This document shows positions 31,608-39,693 of a DNA stretch of 64,000 bases, in pieces (position 1 is the stretch's first letter; each line of letters opens with the position of its first letter). This DNA is from Thermoplasmata archaeon. Lineage in GTDB: Archaea > Thermoplasmatota > Thermoplasmata > Lutacidiplasmatales > UBA184. The position numbers were made by a program, and so were the translations under genes. The stretch spans positions 62,001 to 126,000 of the forward strand of contig JAGWLG010000003.1 in assembly GCA_028864975.1 (NCBI GenBank). The letters run 5' to 3'. The notes beneath the pieces are model-generated. The model ran no database searches. It was not told where the DNA came from and worked only from the letters and a program-made list of their open reading frames with translations.

Positions 31608-31994
31608 TCAGCTGTCGGGGGCAACCGGGGGCTCTTGGCTCTCGTCCCCGTCTTCCCCGTCCCCGGACCCGTCCTTCTCGGTCTCCTCGGACCCTTCCTC
31701 GTCGGGGGGCGGCGCGGCGGCCTTGCGCCGGCGGAGCAAGAAGAGCAGCAGGAGCGCGATCAAGACCACGCCCACGATCCCTCCGATGGCCGCGTACCCG
31801 AGCGGGCTCGACCAGAAGCTGGAGCTGTTGTTCTGAGGGGTGACGTACTGGCGCGGCGGAGGGATCGCGCTGGCGGGGGCGCTGCTTCCCTCGAGGATGG
31901 AGACCCCGACCAGGAGGACCATGCCGATGGCGATCAACACAGGGACGGTCTTCTGGAGAAGGCCTGACGTCCGCGCATCTGAGTTCGAGGTCAC
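31608..31994 (-). CDS. Small two-helix membrane protein with acidic tail
   Basis: Function unknown. 128 residues: a hydrophobic segment at about 17-35 (TVPVLIAIGMVLLVGVSIL), a short external loop with NNSSSF, a second membrane segment at about 64-87 (LGYAAIGGIVGVVLIALLLLFLLRRRK) and a cytoplasmic tail rich in Glu, Asp, Gly and Pro. The minus-strand TTCAAATA at about 32029-32036 is a good TATA box, and a perfect palindrome lies just upstream of it. Confidence 0.65.
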   Translation of the reverse strand: MTSNSDARTSGLLQKTVPVLIAIGMVLLVGVSILEGSSAPASAIPPPRQYVTPQNNSSSFWSSPLGYAAIGGIVGVVLIALLLLFLLRRRKAAAPPPDEEGSEETEKDGSGDGEDGDESQEPPVAPDS

Positions 31995-32041
31995 TGTCTC
32001 GCCTAACGGTCAGATAGGCACTGTCGGACCCGCTATTTGAA

Positions 32042-32057
32042 CGAATTGCCCAATTCG
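32042..32057. promoter_or_regulatory. Perfect 7-2-7 palindrome upstream of a TATA box, candidate operator
   Basis: CGAATTG and CAATTCG separated by CC. It lies about 5 bp upstream of TTCAAATA on the minus strand, in the BRE/activator position for the small membrane protein gene starting at 31994. The core CGAATT resembles the inverted repeat at 28561-28581. Confidence 0.55.
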
Positions 32058-32300
32058 CACTCGGGTTCCGGCTCCTTTTGCGCGTAAACCTGCTCGAGTA
32101 TGGCCGTTTCGAGAGATCTCAAGCGTGCCCCGGTCCCGCGTTGCGACGAACCGAGACCCATGCTGCCCCCATCGGCCCGGTGGAGGTGGAGGCCCGTCCT
32201 CCGACCGAGAGAACGGCGTCTCACGGCCACGACGGACCTCTCCCCCCGGGGCGGCGCGGCGTCGCTCAAGCTTAAGAGGTGGAAACCAAGTCGGTCGCGC

Positions 32301-33566
32301 ATGAAAGTCCTCATCACGGGGGTCGACGGGTATTCCGGATGGCCGCTTGCGCTGCACCTGCTCCAGCGGGGCCACGAGGTCGTCGGGCTCGACAACTTCG
32401 TGACGCGCCAGCGCGTGGCCGAGGTCGGGAGCTGGTCGGCCACCCCGGTCCTCGACATGCACGAGAGGATCGCGGCGCTCCAGTCGCACGGGGTCCAGGG
32501 GTTCCGGTTCTACGAGGGGGACCTGTGCGATTTCACCACGGTGAAGAAGACCCTGCACAAGGAGAAGCCCGAGGTCATCGTCCATCTCGGGGAGCAGCGC
32601 AGCGCGCCCTACTCGATGATCGACGTCCACCACGCGGTGGCGACCCAGTGCCAGAACCTCACGTCGACCCTCCATATTGTCTATGCCATGCGGGACGAGT
32701 GCCCGAAGGCCCACCTCGTAAAGATGGGCACGATGGGCGAATACGGGACGCCCAACCTCGACATCGCTGAGGGGTTCTTCGAGGTCGAGTTCCGCGGGAG
32801 GAAGGACCGTGTGCCGTTCCCCCGGCAGGCCTCGAGCTGGTACCACTGGTCGAAGGTCTTCGACACGGGGGACGTGATGCTCGCGAACAAGCTCTGGGGG
32901 CTCGCGACCACCGACGTCATGCAGGGCGTCATCTACGGGACCCGCACCCCCGAGATCACCCAGGACTGGCAGTTGACCCGCTTCGACTTCGACGAGGTCT
33001 GGGGGACCGCGCTCAACCGATTCTGCGTCCAGGCGGTCCTGGGGTTGCCGCTCACGCCCTACGGGAAGGGAGGGCAGAAGAGGGGGTTCATCGCGCTCGA
33101 GGACTCGATGCAGAGCCTGCGTCTCGCCGTCGAACACCCTGCGGACCCCGGGGAGTACCGGGTGTTCAACCAGTTCGACGAGGCCTACTCGGTGGGGGAC
33201 CTCGCGAAGCTCGTGCTGAAGGTGGGGGAGAAGCTCGGGATCAAAGGGGAGATCCACAACTCCTACAACCCCCGGGTGGAGCTCGAGGAGCACTACTACC
33301 ACCCGCTCCACGACAATCTGCTGAAGTTGGGCTACCAGCACCAGAGGACGCTGGAGGAGGCTCTCGAGTGGATGCTCTCCGACCTCCAGCGCTTCCGCGC
33401 CCGTCTCGAAGAGAAGCGTGCGGTGGTCCTGCCGCGGATGGACTTCCGCGTGGGGGACAACAAGTCGCGCCTCCACATCGAGAAGGTGGCGAAGGAGGCG
33501 GTCGCGCTGCCCAAGGCGATGCGCAAGGTGCCGAGCAGCGGCTCGGCCTCGGTCTCCGAGGGGTAG
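32301..33566 (+). CDS. agl3: UDP-sulfoquinovose synthase (SQD1/Agl3 type)
   Basis: Converts UDP-glucose plus sulfite to UDP-sulfoquinovose, the donor for sulfoquinovose in N-glycans or sulfolipids. 421 residues, an extended SDR: NAD-binding GVDGYSGW (7-14), FYEGDLCDF, VIVHLGEQRSAPYSMID, KMGTMGEYGTPNLDIAEG with T144 and E147, the catalytic YHWSK (Y181, K185), and QGVIYGTRTPE ... RFDFDEVWGTALNRFCVQAVLGLPLTPYGKGGQKRGFI, all hallmarks of SQD1. The last 60 residues extend beyond the core. The frame is open to 32100, but similarity starts at the ATG at 32301, with GAGGTGG about 18 nt upstream. The next gene supplies the activated glucose. Confidence 0.92.
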   Translation: MKVLITGVDGYSGWPLALHLLQRGHEVVGLDNFVTRQRVAEVGSWSATPVLDMHERIAALQSHGVQGFRFYEGDLCDFTTVKKTLHKEKPEVIVHLGEQRSAPYSMIDVHHAVATQCQNLTSTLHIVYAMRDECPKAHLVKMGTMGEYGTPNLDIAEGFFEVEFRGRKDRVPFPRQASSWYHWSKVFDTGDVMLANKLWGLATTDVMQGVIYGTRTPEITQDWQLTRFDFDEVWGTALNRFCVQAVLGLPLTPYGKGGQKRGFIALEDSMQSLRLAVEHPADPGEYRVFNQFDEAYSVGDLAKLVLKVGEKLGIKGEIHNSYNPRVELEEHYYHPLHDNLLKLGYQHQRTLEEALEWMLSDLQRFRARLEEKRAVVLPRMDFRVGDNKSRLHIEKVAKEAVALPKAMRKVPSSGSASVSEG

Positions 33567-33618
33567 CCTCGCGCTTCGTTCGATAAGGTCGAGAGCGAGA
33601 TCGTGAAGGGGGTCTTCC

Positions 33619-34506
33619 GTGCGAGCGGTCATCACCATGGCCGGGGAGGGGACCCGGATGCTCCCCGCGACGCGGGGACTTCGCAAGGAGATGCTGCCCC
33701 TCTTCTACCGCGGGCGACAGGGGAACCCCACGCTCGCTCCGGTCGCCCATCTCGTGGTGCGCACGCTCCACGCCGCCGGTGTGGACGACCTCACGGTCAT
33801 CGTGGGCCCTGACCAGGAGGCGGTCGTTCGGTACTTCCAACCGGACGACGCGTTCATCGCCCGGCATCTCCACCACCCCGAGCGCCTCGTGGAGACCCTC
33901 GCGCTCCACCACCTGCTCTCCGAGGTCGACTTCCATTGGGTGACCCAGAGGTCGCCGAAGGGGTTCGGCGACGCTCTCCTCAAGGCCCGCGAACGGATCG
34001 GGGATCAACCGTTCGTCCTCCACGCCGCGGACGCGGTGCTCTGGGAACCCATCCCCGGGCGGCTCATCCGCGCCATGGAGGAGCTGCGACGCCGGGAGGG
34101 AGCGAGCGTCGTCCTGCTCGTCCGCAAGGTCCCCGAGCCGCGCAACTACGGGGTCGTGGAAGGAGACCTCGCCGGGCGGATCGACGGGACCCGCTTCCTG
34201 CGCGTCACGGGGATGGAGGAGAAGCCGGAGCGGCCAAAGACGTCCTGGGCCGCGACCGCGGTCTACGCGTTCGGTTCGGGCGTGTTCGACGCTTTGGAGG
34301 CGGAGCGGCGGCGCAACCCCTCCGAGCTCGAGGTGACCTCGGCCATTGCACGGCGAATCCACGAGGGGGAGAAGGTCTTCGCGGCGATCCTTTCCCCCTC
34401 CGAGGGTCAGTGGCTCTCCGTGGGGTCGCCGGAAGGGTACTTGCGGGCGGTGAAGCGCACCTTCGCGCTCGCGAAGCGAGCGCCTTCGCGCCTGCGCCCC
34501 TCCTAG
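33619..34506 (+). CDS. Sugar-1-phosphate nucleotidyltransferase (GalU-like, probable UTP-glucose-1-phosphate uridylyltransferase)
   Basis: Likely makes UDP-glucose from UTP and glucose-1-phosphate. 295 residues from a GTG start. The nucleotide-binding signature is AVITMAGEGTRMLPATRGLRKEMLPL (3-28), with VIVGPDQEAVVRYF, PKGFGDALLKARERIGDQPFVLHAADAVLW and RVTGMEEKPERPKTSWAATAVYAFGSGVFDAL. It lies 52 nt downstream of UDP-sulfoquinovose synthase, a pairing that fits precursor supply. The sugar specificity cannot be read directly from the sequence. Confidence 0.87.
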   Translation: MRAVITMAGEGTRMLPATRGLRKEMLPLFYRGRQGNPTLAPVAHLVVRTLHAAGVDDLTVIVGPDQEAVVRYFQPDDAFIARHLHHPERLVETLALHHLLSEVDFHWVTQRSPKGFGDALLKARERIGDQPFVLHAADAVLWEPIPGRLIRAMEELRRREGASVVLLVRKVPEPRNYGVVEGDLAGRIDGTRFLRVTGMEEKPERPKTSWAATAVYAFGSGVFDALEAERRRNPSELEVTSAIARRIHEGEKVFAAILSPSEGQWLSVGSPEGYLRAVKRTFALAKRAPSRLRPS

Positions 34507-34601
34507 CTGAGGGGACGTGCGCGGGGTCGTCCTCCGCGGAGCACGGATGGGGGCGGCGGCTTAATGCGGTGGCGTGAGTATTTTTTGGGGACGAGGGGGC
34601 G

Positions 34602-35360
34602 TTGGCGTCGGAGGTTCCCACCAAGAAGACGAAGGGGTCTCCGGAGGAGGGCCCTTCCCCCGCGTCGAACGACCTTGACGTCCTCGATGACCTTCTCGAC
34701 CAACTGAGCGAGGTGCCGGCCGCTCCGGCCTCGGAAGGGACCGGTAGCTCGGAGCCGACGGCCGAGGCGCCCGCCGATCCGTCCGTGGCTCCCCCGCCTT
34801 CAGAGTCCCCCGGTGCTGCTGCCGAGGCCCTGCCTCCCGCGGTCGACCCGCGGGTCGAGGAGCTGAGCCGTGCGATGGACCTCGCGCGGGCCGAGGCCAC
34901 CTCGTTGCGGGCCGCGCTCGCGTCGCAGCAGAACGTCGAGACCGAGCTCCGCAAAGAGCTCACCGAGGTCCGCTCCGCGCTGTCGCTCGCGCAGGAGAAG
35001 CTCGGAGCAGCGGCCGGGAAGTTCCTCCCTGCGGTCCCGGTCGCGTTCCTTTCAAAGGACGGGAAGAAGATCGACCGGCGGGCCTTCTATGCGCTAGGTC
35101 GGGGGGAGGCCCTCGAGCTCTTCCTCTCGGGGCTCTTCGCCGATTGGACGAGCGGGGGGCTCCGTCTCGTTCCGACCTTCGACCGCGGGACGCTCACCCT
35201 CACGCTGGAGCGCGACCCCGAGGGGAGGTTCCTCCGGCTCCTGCCTTCGGGGGTCTTCCTGGTCCGCCTGAGCGCCGAGGAGCTCGAGAGGGTGGGTGTG
35301 CTCCCCTCCCTGGTCCGCGTCCGCAAGGGCGCCGCTCCTGAAGGCGTCCCCTCGAGCTGA
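34602..35360 (+). CDS. Coiled-coil protein with C-terminal alpha/beta domain, unknown
   Basis: I do not recognise the family. 252 residues from a TTG start. Residues 1-85 are disordered and rich in Ala, Pro, Ser and Glu; a coiled coil follows (about 85-140, VEELSRAMDLARAEATSLRAALASQQNVETELRKELTEVRSALSLAQEKLG); residues 145-245 form an apparent globular domain (PVAFLSKDGKKIDRRAFYALGRGEALELFLSGLF ... GGLRLVPTFDRGTLTLTLERDPEGRFLRLLPSGVFLVRLSAEEL). TATTTTTT at about 34579-34586 may be the promoter. Confidence 0.65.
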   Translation: MASEVPTKKTKGSPEEGPSPASNDLDVLDDLLDQLSEVPAAPASEGTGSSEPTAEAPADPSVAPPPSESPGAAAEALPPAVDPRVEELSRAMDLARAEATSLRAALASQQNVETELRKELTEVRSALSLAQEKLGAAAGKFLPAVPVAFLSKDGKKIDRRAFYALGRGEALELFLSGLFADWTSGGLRLVPTFDRGTLTLTLERDPEGRFLRLLPSGVFLVRLSAEELERVGVLPSLVRVRKGAAPEGVPSS

Positions 35361-35496
35361 GGGCGGAGGGAGCGGGGCGAATCGCGCCCGCGCCCTCCCC
35401 GGTCGGGGGGGTCTGCCCGCGAGCTGGAAAGGAATGGACCGTGGGCATCGGCGGGTCAAGTCTACCGAACGGAAGGTCGAGATGCTGGGCGGGTGA

Positions 35497-36312
35497 ATGG
35501 AGGTCCTCGTGCCTCCTTCTCCCTCTCCCTCGGGGACGTCAACGGCCCCCGCCGCGAGCGGGCCCCCCTCCGACCCGCCCGCCCTCGTTCTGCCCGGTAG
35601 CCCCATCCAACAGGTGTGGGCGGAGGCCCATCCGAAGCCCACGCTCCTCTCCGACTTCATCCTGGGTAGTCAGGACGGCATCGTCAACGTCCTGGGCATC
35701 ATCTTGGGGCTGGTCGCCGCCCACACGGCGGCGAAGATTGTGCTCATCGCGGCATTGGCCGCCCTCGGTGCCGAGTCCATCGCGATGGCGGCGGTGGCGT
35801 ACACCTCCACACGATCGCGTCGCCGGCTCTACCTCGGGGAGGTCCAGCGAGAGCTCCAGGAGATGCGGACCGTGCCCCACCTCGAACGAAAGGAGGTCGC
35901 TGATGTGCTGCAACAGTGGGGCTACGAGGGCGCCGAACTCTCCGATCTCTTGGACCGCATCTGCCGAAATCCCCGGGCCTGGCTGGACTTCATGATGGCC
36001 TTCGAGCTTAAGCTGCGACCCGTCGAGGGGGACGAGCCTCGCAAGAGCGCTTACGTCGTAGGAGCTTCGACGATCGTCGGACACCTGGTTCCGCTCACTC
36101 CCTTCTTCTTCGTCGGAAGCGACCTCCTCTTGGGGGCGGCGCTCGCGGTGGGGCTCAGCACGGTTGCGCTCTTCGGCACGGGGTGGTACGAGGCGAAGGT
36201 CTCGGTGGGTCGGTGGTGGCAGAACGGATTGCAGATGGTCCTGATCGGGCTCGGCGGAGGGGTCGCGGGTTACGCGATCGGCTACGCGATTCAAGCCGCA
36301 CCTTGGACCTGA
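35497..36312 (+). CDS. VIT1/CCC1-family membrane transporter (iron/manganese)
   Basis: Predicted metal-ion transporter of the membrane. 271 residues: a Pro/Ser-rich cytoplasmic N-terminus (1-45), then HPKPTLLSDFILGSQDGIVNVLGIILGLVAAHTAAKIVLIAALAALGAESIAMAAVAYTSTRSRRRLY, the signature first two helices of the VIT1 family, a cytoplasmic metal-binding-type helical region rich in Glu (YLGEVQRELQEMRTVPHLERKEVADVLQQWGY), and three further membrane helices near the C-terminus (about 188-208, 210-227, 240-266). Direction and ion preference are not deducible. Confidence 0.88.
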   Translation: MEVLVPPSPSPSGTSTAPAASGPPSDPPALVLPGSPIQQVWAEAHPKPTLLSDFILGSQDGIVNVLGIILGLVAAHTAAKIVLIAALAALGAESIAMAAVAYTSTRSRRRLYLGEVQRELQEMRTVPHLERKEVADVLQQWGYEGAELSDLLDRICRNPRAWLDFMMAFELKLRPVEGDEPRKSAYVVGASTIVGHLVPLTPFFFVGSDLLLGAALAVGLSTVALFGTGWYEAKVSVGRWWQNGLQMVLIGLGGGVAGYAIGYAIQAAPWT

Positions 36313-36400
36313 GCGAGGGCCCCCAGGGGCCCCCGCGGCGCCCTCGTGGGGTGCAGCAGGCCCGTGTGGTACCTTAAGTGAAGGTCGCCGTGGCCGCCTC

Positions 36401-37207
36401 GTGGTCGCCTCGGGGAAGCCGGGGGTCATCGGTGCCCGCCTCTTGGACGGGGTCGGCTGGATCCGGGGACCCGTCGCGAACTCCTACGTCCTGCGGGAAG
36501 GCGGACACACCTATCTCCTCGACGCGGGGTTCCGCGACAATGCCTCGCCCGTCCGTCTCGCCTTCCGCCGCGCGGGGGTTCCGCTCTCCGAGCTCACCGA
36601 CATCCTGCTCACGCACCAGCACCCCGACCACATGGGCGGGGCGGCGATCCTTCGATGGATGACCTCGGCCAAGGTGGCCTGCCACGAGATGGACACACCG
36701 GCGGTGGAGGGGCGCGGGCCGCGTCTCTCCCCTCTCTTGGTCCGCATCCTTTTCTCGAAGCACCCCGTCCAGGTCGACCGTGTCCTCAAGGACGGGGACC
36801 GGATCGGTCCCTTCCGCGCCGTGGGCGCCCCGGGACACACCCTGGGAAGCGTCGCGTTCTACCACGAGGAGCGGAAGATCCTCTTCAGCGGCGACGCCGC
36901 GGTCACGTCGCCTCGCGGGGTCTCTCTCGCCGCGCCCTTCTCGAACTTCGACCGCGACACCGCGATCGACTCGCTGGAGCGGCTCTCGACGCTCGAAGTG
37001 ACCTCGCTCTTCGCCGGGCACGGGCGCCCGATCGTCGCCAACGCGGGACCGCTCCTGAAGGAAGCCGCGAAGCGGGCCATGAAGCGGCCCGTCCACACCT
37101 GGTGGACCCTCGCGGGACCTGAAGGGCTTGCCGAGAGCCATCCGCGACCCGAGGACATCGTGCCCGAGCTCGTTCGCGCGGGCGACGCGCCGAGAAGCAG
37201 TTCTTAA
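36401..37207 (+). CDS. MBL-fold metallo-hydrolase
   Basis: Zinc-dependent hydrolase of the metallo-beta-lactamase superfamily, substrate unknown. 268 residues from a GTG start. The metal site is visible: THQHPDH (H72, H74, D76, H77), GAPGHTLGSVAFYH, LFSGDAAV and a final FAGHGRP. A CTTAAG element about 27 nt upstream of the start is a plausible TATA, making the mRNA leaderless. The last 35 residues look unconserved. Confidence 0.88.
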   Translation: MVASGKPGVIGARLLDGVGWIRGPVANSYVLREGGHTYLLDAGFRDNASPVRLAFRRAGVPLSELTDILLTHQHPDHMGGAAILRWMTSAKVACHEMDTPAVEGRGPRLSPLLVRILFSKHPVQVDRVLKDGDRIGPFRAVGAPGHTLGSVAFYHEERKILFSGDAAVTSPRGVSLAAPFSNFDRDTAIDSLERLSTLEVTSLFAGHGRPIVANAGPLLKEAAKRAMKRPVHTWWTLAGPEGLAESHPRPEDIVPELVRAGDAPRSSS

Positions 37208-37298
37208 TCCTTTCGACTCACATTCAAGAGAGGCGTGCCCTCTCGGGCCCCTTTGAAGGACCTCTCGCGCGGAGGGGGGATCGGGGGAAGGAGAGCGG

Positions 37299-38387
37299 AT
37301 GAAACGCCAGATGGTCGACATGTTGGCCGACCTGATCAAGCTCTCGAGCGACCCCAACGCCGACAAGCACGAGATCCTGGATTACCTCCAGTCCTTCGCC
37401 GATTCCCTGAAGATGCGTTCGTCGGTCTACGGCGATCCTAGCGCCCCCGCGCTCCTCTCGGAGTACGGCCAGGGCGGCGTGGTCCTCGCAGGGCACCTGG
37501 ACACCCCCCCTGTCGGCGACGGGTGGAGCTTCTCGCAGAGCCAGTTCACCGCGGGACGGATGTACGGACGGGGCGCGGCCGACATGAAGGGGACCGTCGT
37601 GGCGATGCTCTCGGCGGTGAGCGACCTCGTCACGCGGAAGGTCCCTTGCGTCCTGGCGATCACGACCGATGAGGAGACCACGATGAACGGCGCGCAGGCG
37701 CTCTGCAAGACCCTCGCGCTTCGGAGGGCGAAGGCCGTCGTGGTCGGGGAGCCGACAGGTCTTCGGACGGGCTACGCCGAGAAGGGGGTCCTCGACCTCT
37801 CCATCGAGACCCGCGGGCGCTCCGCCCACGGAGCGATGCCCCAGCTCGGGGAGAACGCGGTCGTGAAGCTGATGCGCCTCCTTCGAGCGTTGGAGACGTT
37901 CCGCGGAAGGGTCGCGCACCCGGAGCTCGGGACGGTCACGGTCAACGTGGGGACGTTCCACGGCGGCAATCGCGTGAACGTGGTCCCCTCGCGCGCGAGC
38001 GCGGAGGTCGACATCCGCTTCCCGCCCCCCTACACTCCCGACGAGCTGCAGCGGGAGGTGGAGGAGCACCTGAAGCGGATCAAGACCCCCTTCACGCTCC
38101 GAAGGCTCGTGAGCCTTCCCTCGCTCCAGGCCGACCCGCAGAGCGAACACATTCGGATCTTCAAGGAGGTCTCGGGGAGCGAACTGGCCGTCCTGGTGCA
38201 CGCCTCCGAGGCCGTGCACTACGTTACCGTGAATCCCCGTGTCGTCATCTACGGAGCGGGGGACGAGGACCTGTCGCACCAGGCCAACGAGTACGTCAAG
38301 ATGGAAGCGGTCGTCCGCGCGGCGGAGTCCTACAAGAAGTTCGCCCAGCGGATGGCCTCCATGCGTTCTCCCGCCGGGAAGGGGTAG
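37299..38387 (+). CDS. M20-family metallopeptidase/deacylase (ArgE/DapE/LysK-like)
   Basis: Predicted two-zinc amidohydrolase that removes acyl groups from amino acids or cleaves dipeptides. 362 residues: metal ligand H66 in VVLAGHLDTPP, MYGRGAADMKGTVVAML with D95, catalytic/metal Glu pair in AITTDEETTMNG (E125/E126), VVGEPTGL and the dimerisation-domain hallmark GRSAHGAMPQLGENAV, NVGTFHGGNRVNVVPSRASAEVDIRFPP, and a late His in EAVHY/LSHQANEYV. Whether it works in arginine, lysine or peptide metabolism cannot be decided. GAAGGAGAG precedes the ATG. Confidence 0.88.
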   Translation: MKRQMVDMLADLIKLSSDPNADKHEILDYLQSFADSLKMRSSVYGDPSAPALLSEYGQGGVVLAGHLDTPPVGDGWSFSQSQFTAGRMYGRGAADMKGTVVAMLSAVSDLVTRKVPCVLAITTDEETTMNGAQALCKTLALRRAKAVVVGEPTGLRTGYAEKGVLDLSIETRGRSAHGAMPQLGENAVVKLMRLLRALETFRGRVAHPELGTVTVNVGTFHGGNRVNVVPSRASAEVDIRFPPPYTPDELQREVEEHLKRIKTPFTLRRLVSLPSLQADPQSEHIRIFKEVSGSELAVLVHASEAVHYVTVNPRVVIYGAGDEDLSHQANEYVKMEAVVRAAESYKKFAQRMASMRSPAGKG

Positions 38388-38424
38388 CGCCCCCCGCACC
38401 GCGGGGCAGAGCAGGAGGGGGCAA

Positions 38425-39693
38425 GTGGCCGGGCCTTCCGCCCCCCCCTTCCCTCGGGGCCTTCCCTCCGTGCTCCAGGGCACCCGGGTGCTGCACGTTC
38501 CCACCCGCTATCCCCCGGCCCCCGGTGGGGTCGAACGACACGTGAGGGAGGTGGCCCTGCGCCAGCGCGCGAGGGGGCTCGACGCCCGGGTGCTCACGAG
38601 CGACCTCTACACCGAGATCCCGTGGCGCCGGCTCGGCTCCGAACCCGGGGCCAGGGGCCCCGCCCGCGAAGGGATCCCTGTCGCGCGACGGCGCGCCTAC
38701 GCCCTGGGCGGGGACCTCCACTACCCCTTCCTGCCGGGGCTGTACTTCGAGGTGCGGCGGCAGGCCCCCTCCATCCTCCATGTCCACACGTACGGCACGT
38801 ACCAAGGGTTCAGCGGGCTCGCGTGGGCGCGCCTGAACCGCCGCCCGTTCGTCATGACCGCCCACTTTCACCCCACGTGGTCGATCTGGGGGGGCGCGCG
38901 CAGGAAGGAGCTCCGAGGGTTCTACGACCGACACCTCGCCTCGCATGTTCTCCGCGCCGTTTCTCGCCTCATCCTCCAGAGCCGGGAGGAAGAGGCCTTG
39001 CTGCGGGAAGTCGTCCCTGACCTTCCCCCGGTCTCGTTCGTCCCTCCTGGCTACACTCCCCTTCCCCCGCCTAGCACCGAGGGCGGGGGTTTTCGGGGAG
39101 CGTTCGGGATACGCGGACCCTTCCTCCTCTTCACCGGCCGCCTCGCGTCGAACAAGGGGATCCCCCTCTTGCTCGACGCCTTCGGTGCGTTGGCGCCCCG
39201 CCATCCGGAGCTGGAGCTCGTCCTTTTGGGAGAGGACGGTGGCGAGGGGGCCGCGACGAGGTCGAAGGCGGAGAAGCTCTCGCTCGCCTCGCGCGTGCAC
39301 ATGACCGGGTTCGTCAAGGACGAGTCGCTCCTCGCGAGCGCCTATGCCCAGGCCGAGGCGTTCGTCCTGCCCTCCGAGTACGAGGCGTTCGGACTGGTCC
39401 TTCTGGAGGCGATGGCCCAAGGGACCCCTGTGGTTGCGACGCGCGTGGGGGGCATCCCTTCTCTGGTCGACGACGGCAAGAATGGTCGGCTGGTCCCCTA
39501 TGGGGACGCGAGCGCGCTCGCCTCCACGCTCGAAGAGGTCCTCTCGGACCGCGAACGCGCGAGGGTCATGGGACGATACGGAAGGGAGCGGACGGTCCCC
39601 GAACACTCCTGGGAACGCACGGTGGAGGGCCTCGAGAAGGTCTACGCCGAGGTGCTCGAAGAGCGGCCGTCGCGGGGAGGACGTGGGGCATGA
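38425..39693 (+). CDS. GT4-family glycosyltransferase
   Basis: Retaining glycosyltransferase, likely for surface glycan or glycolipid synthesis. 422 residues from a GTG at 38425 that follows AGGAGGGG by a few bases; an open frame from 38239 would overlap the M20 gene and is rejected. Domains: VLHVPTRYPPAPGGVERHVREVALRQRARGLDARVLTSD, PSILHVHTYGTYQGFSGLAWARLNRRPFVMTAHFHPTW, SFVPPGY, FLLFTGRLASNKGIPLLLDAF and the E-x7-E motif in LPSEYEAFGLVLLEAMAQGTPVVATRVGGIPSLV. It overlaps the next glycosyltransferase by 4 nt, so the two are translationally coupled. Confidence 0.9.
   Translation: MAGPSAPPFPRGLPSVLQGTRVLHVPTRYPPAPGGVERHVREVALRQRARGLDARVLTSDLYTEIPWRRLGSEPGARGPAREGIPVARRRAYALGGDLHYPFLPGLYFEVRRQAPSILHVHTYGTYQGFSGLAWARLNRRPFVMTAHFHPTWSIWGGARRKELRGFYDRHLASHVLRAVSRLILQSREEEALLREVVPDLPPVSFVPPGYTPLPPPSTEGGGFRGAFGIRGPFLLFTGRLASNKGIPLLLDAFGALAPRHPELELVLLGEDGGEGAATRSKAEKLSLASRVHMTGFVKDESLLASAYAQAEAFVLPSEYEAFGLVLLEAMAQGTPVVATRVGGIPSLVDDGKNGRLVPYGDASALASTLEEVLSDRERARVMGRYGRERTVPEHSWERTVEGLEKVYAEVLEERPSRGGRGA

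Noticed and set aside
38239..38424. N-terminal extension of the first GT4 glycosyltransferase
   Set aside because: The upstream part overlaps the M20 peptidase gene in another frame; the GTG at 38425 has a strong AGGAGG site and matches the family start.
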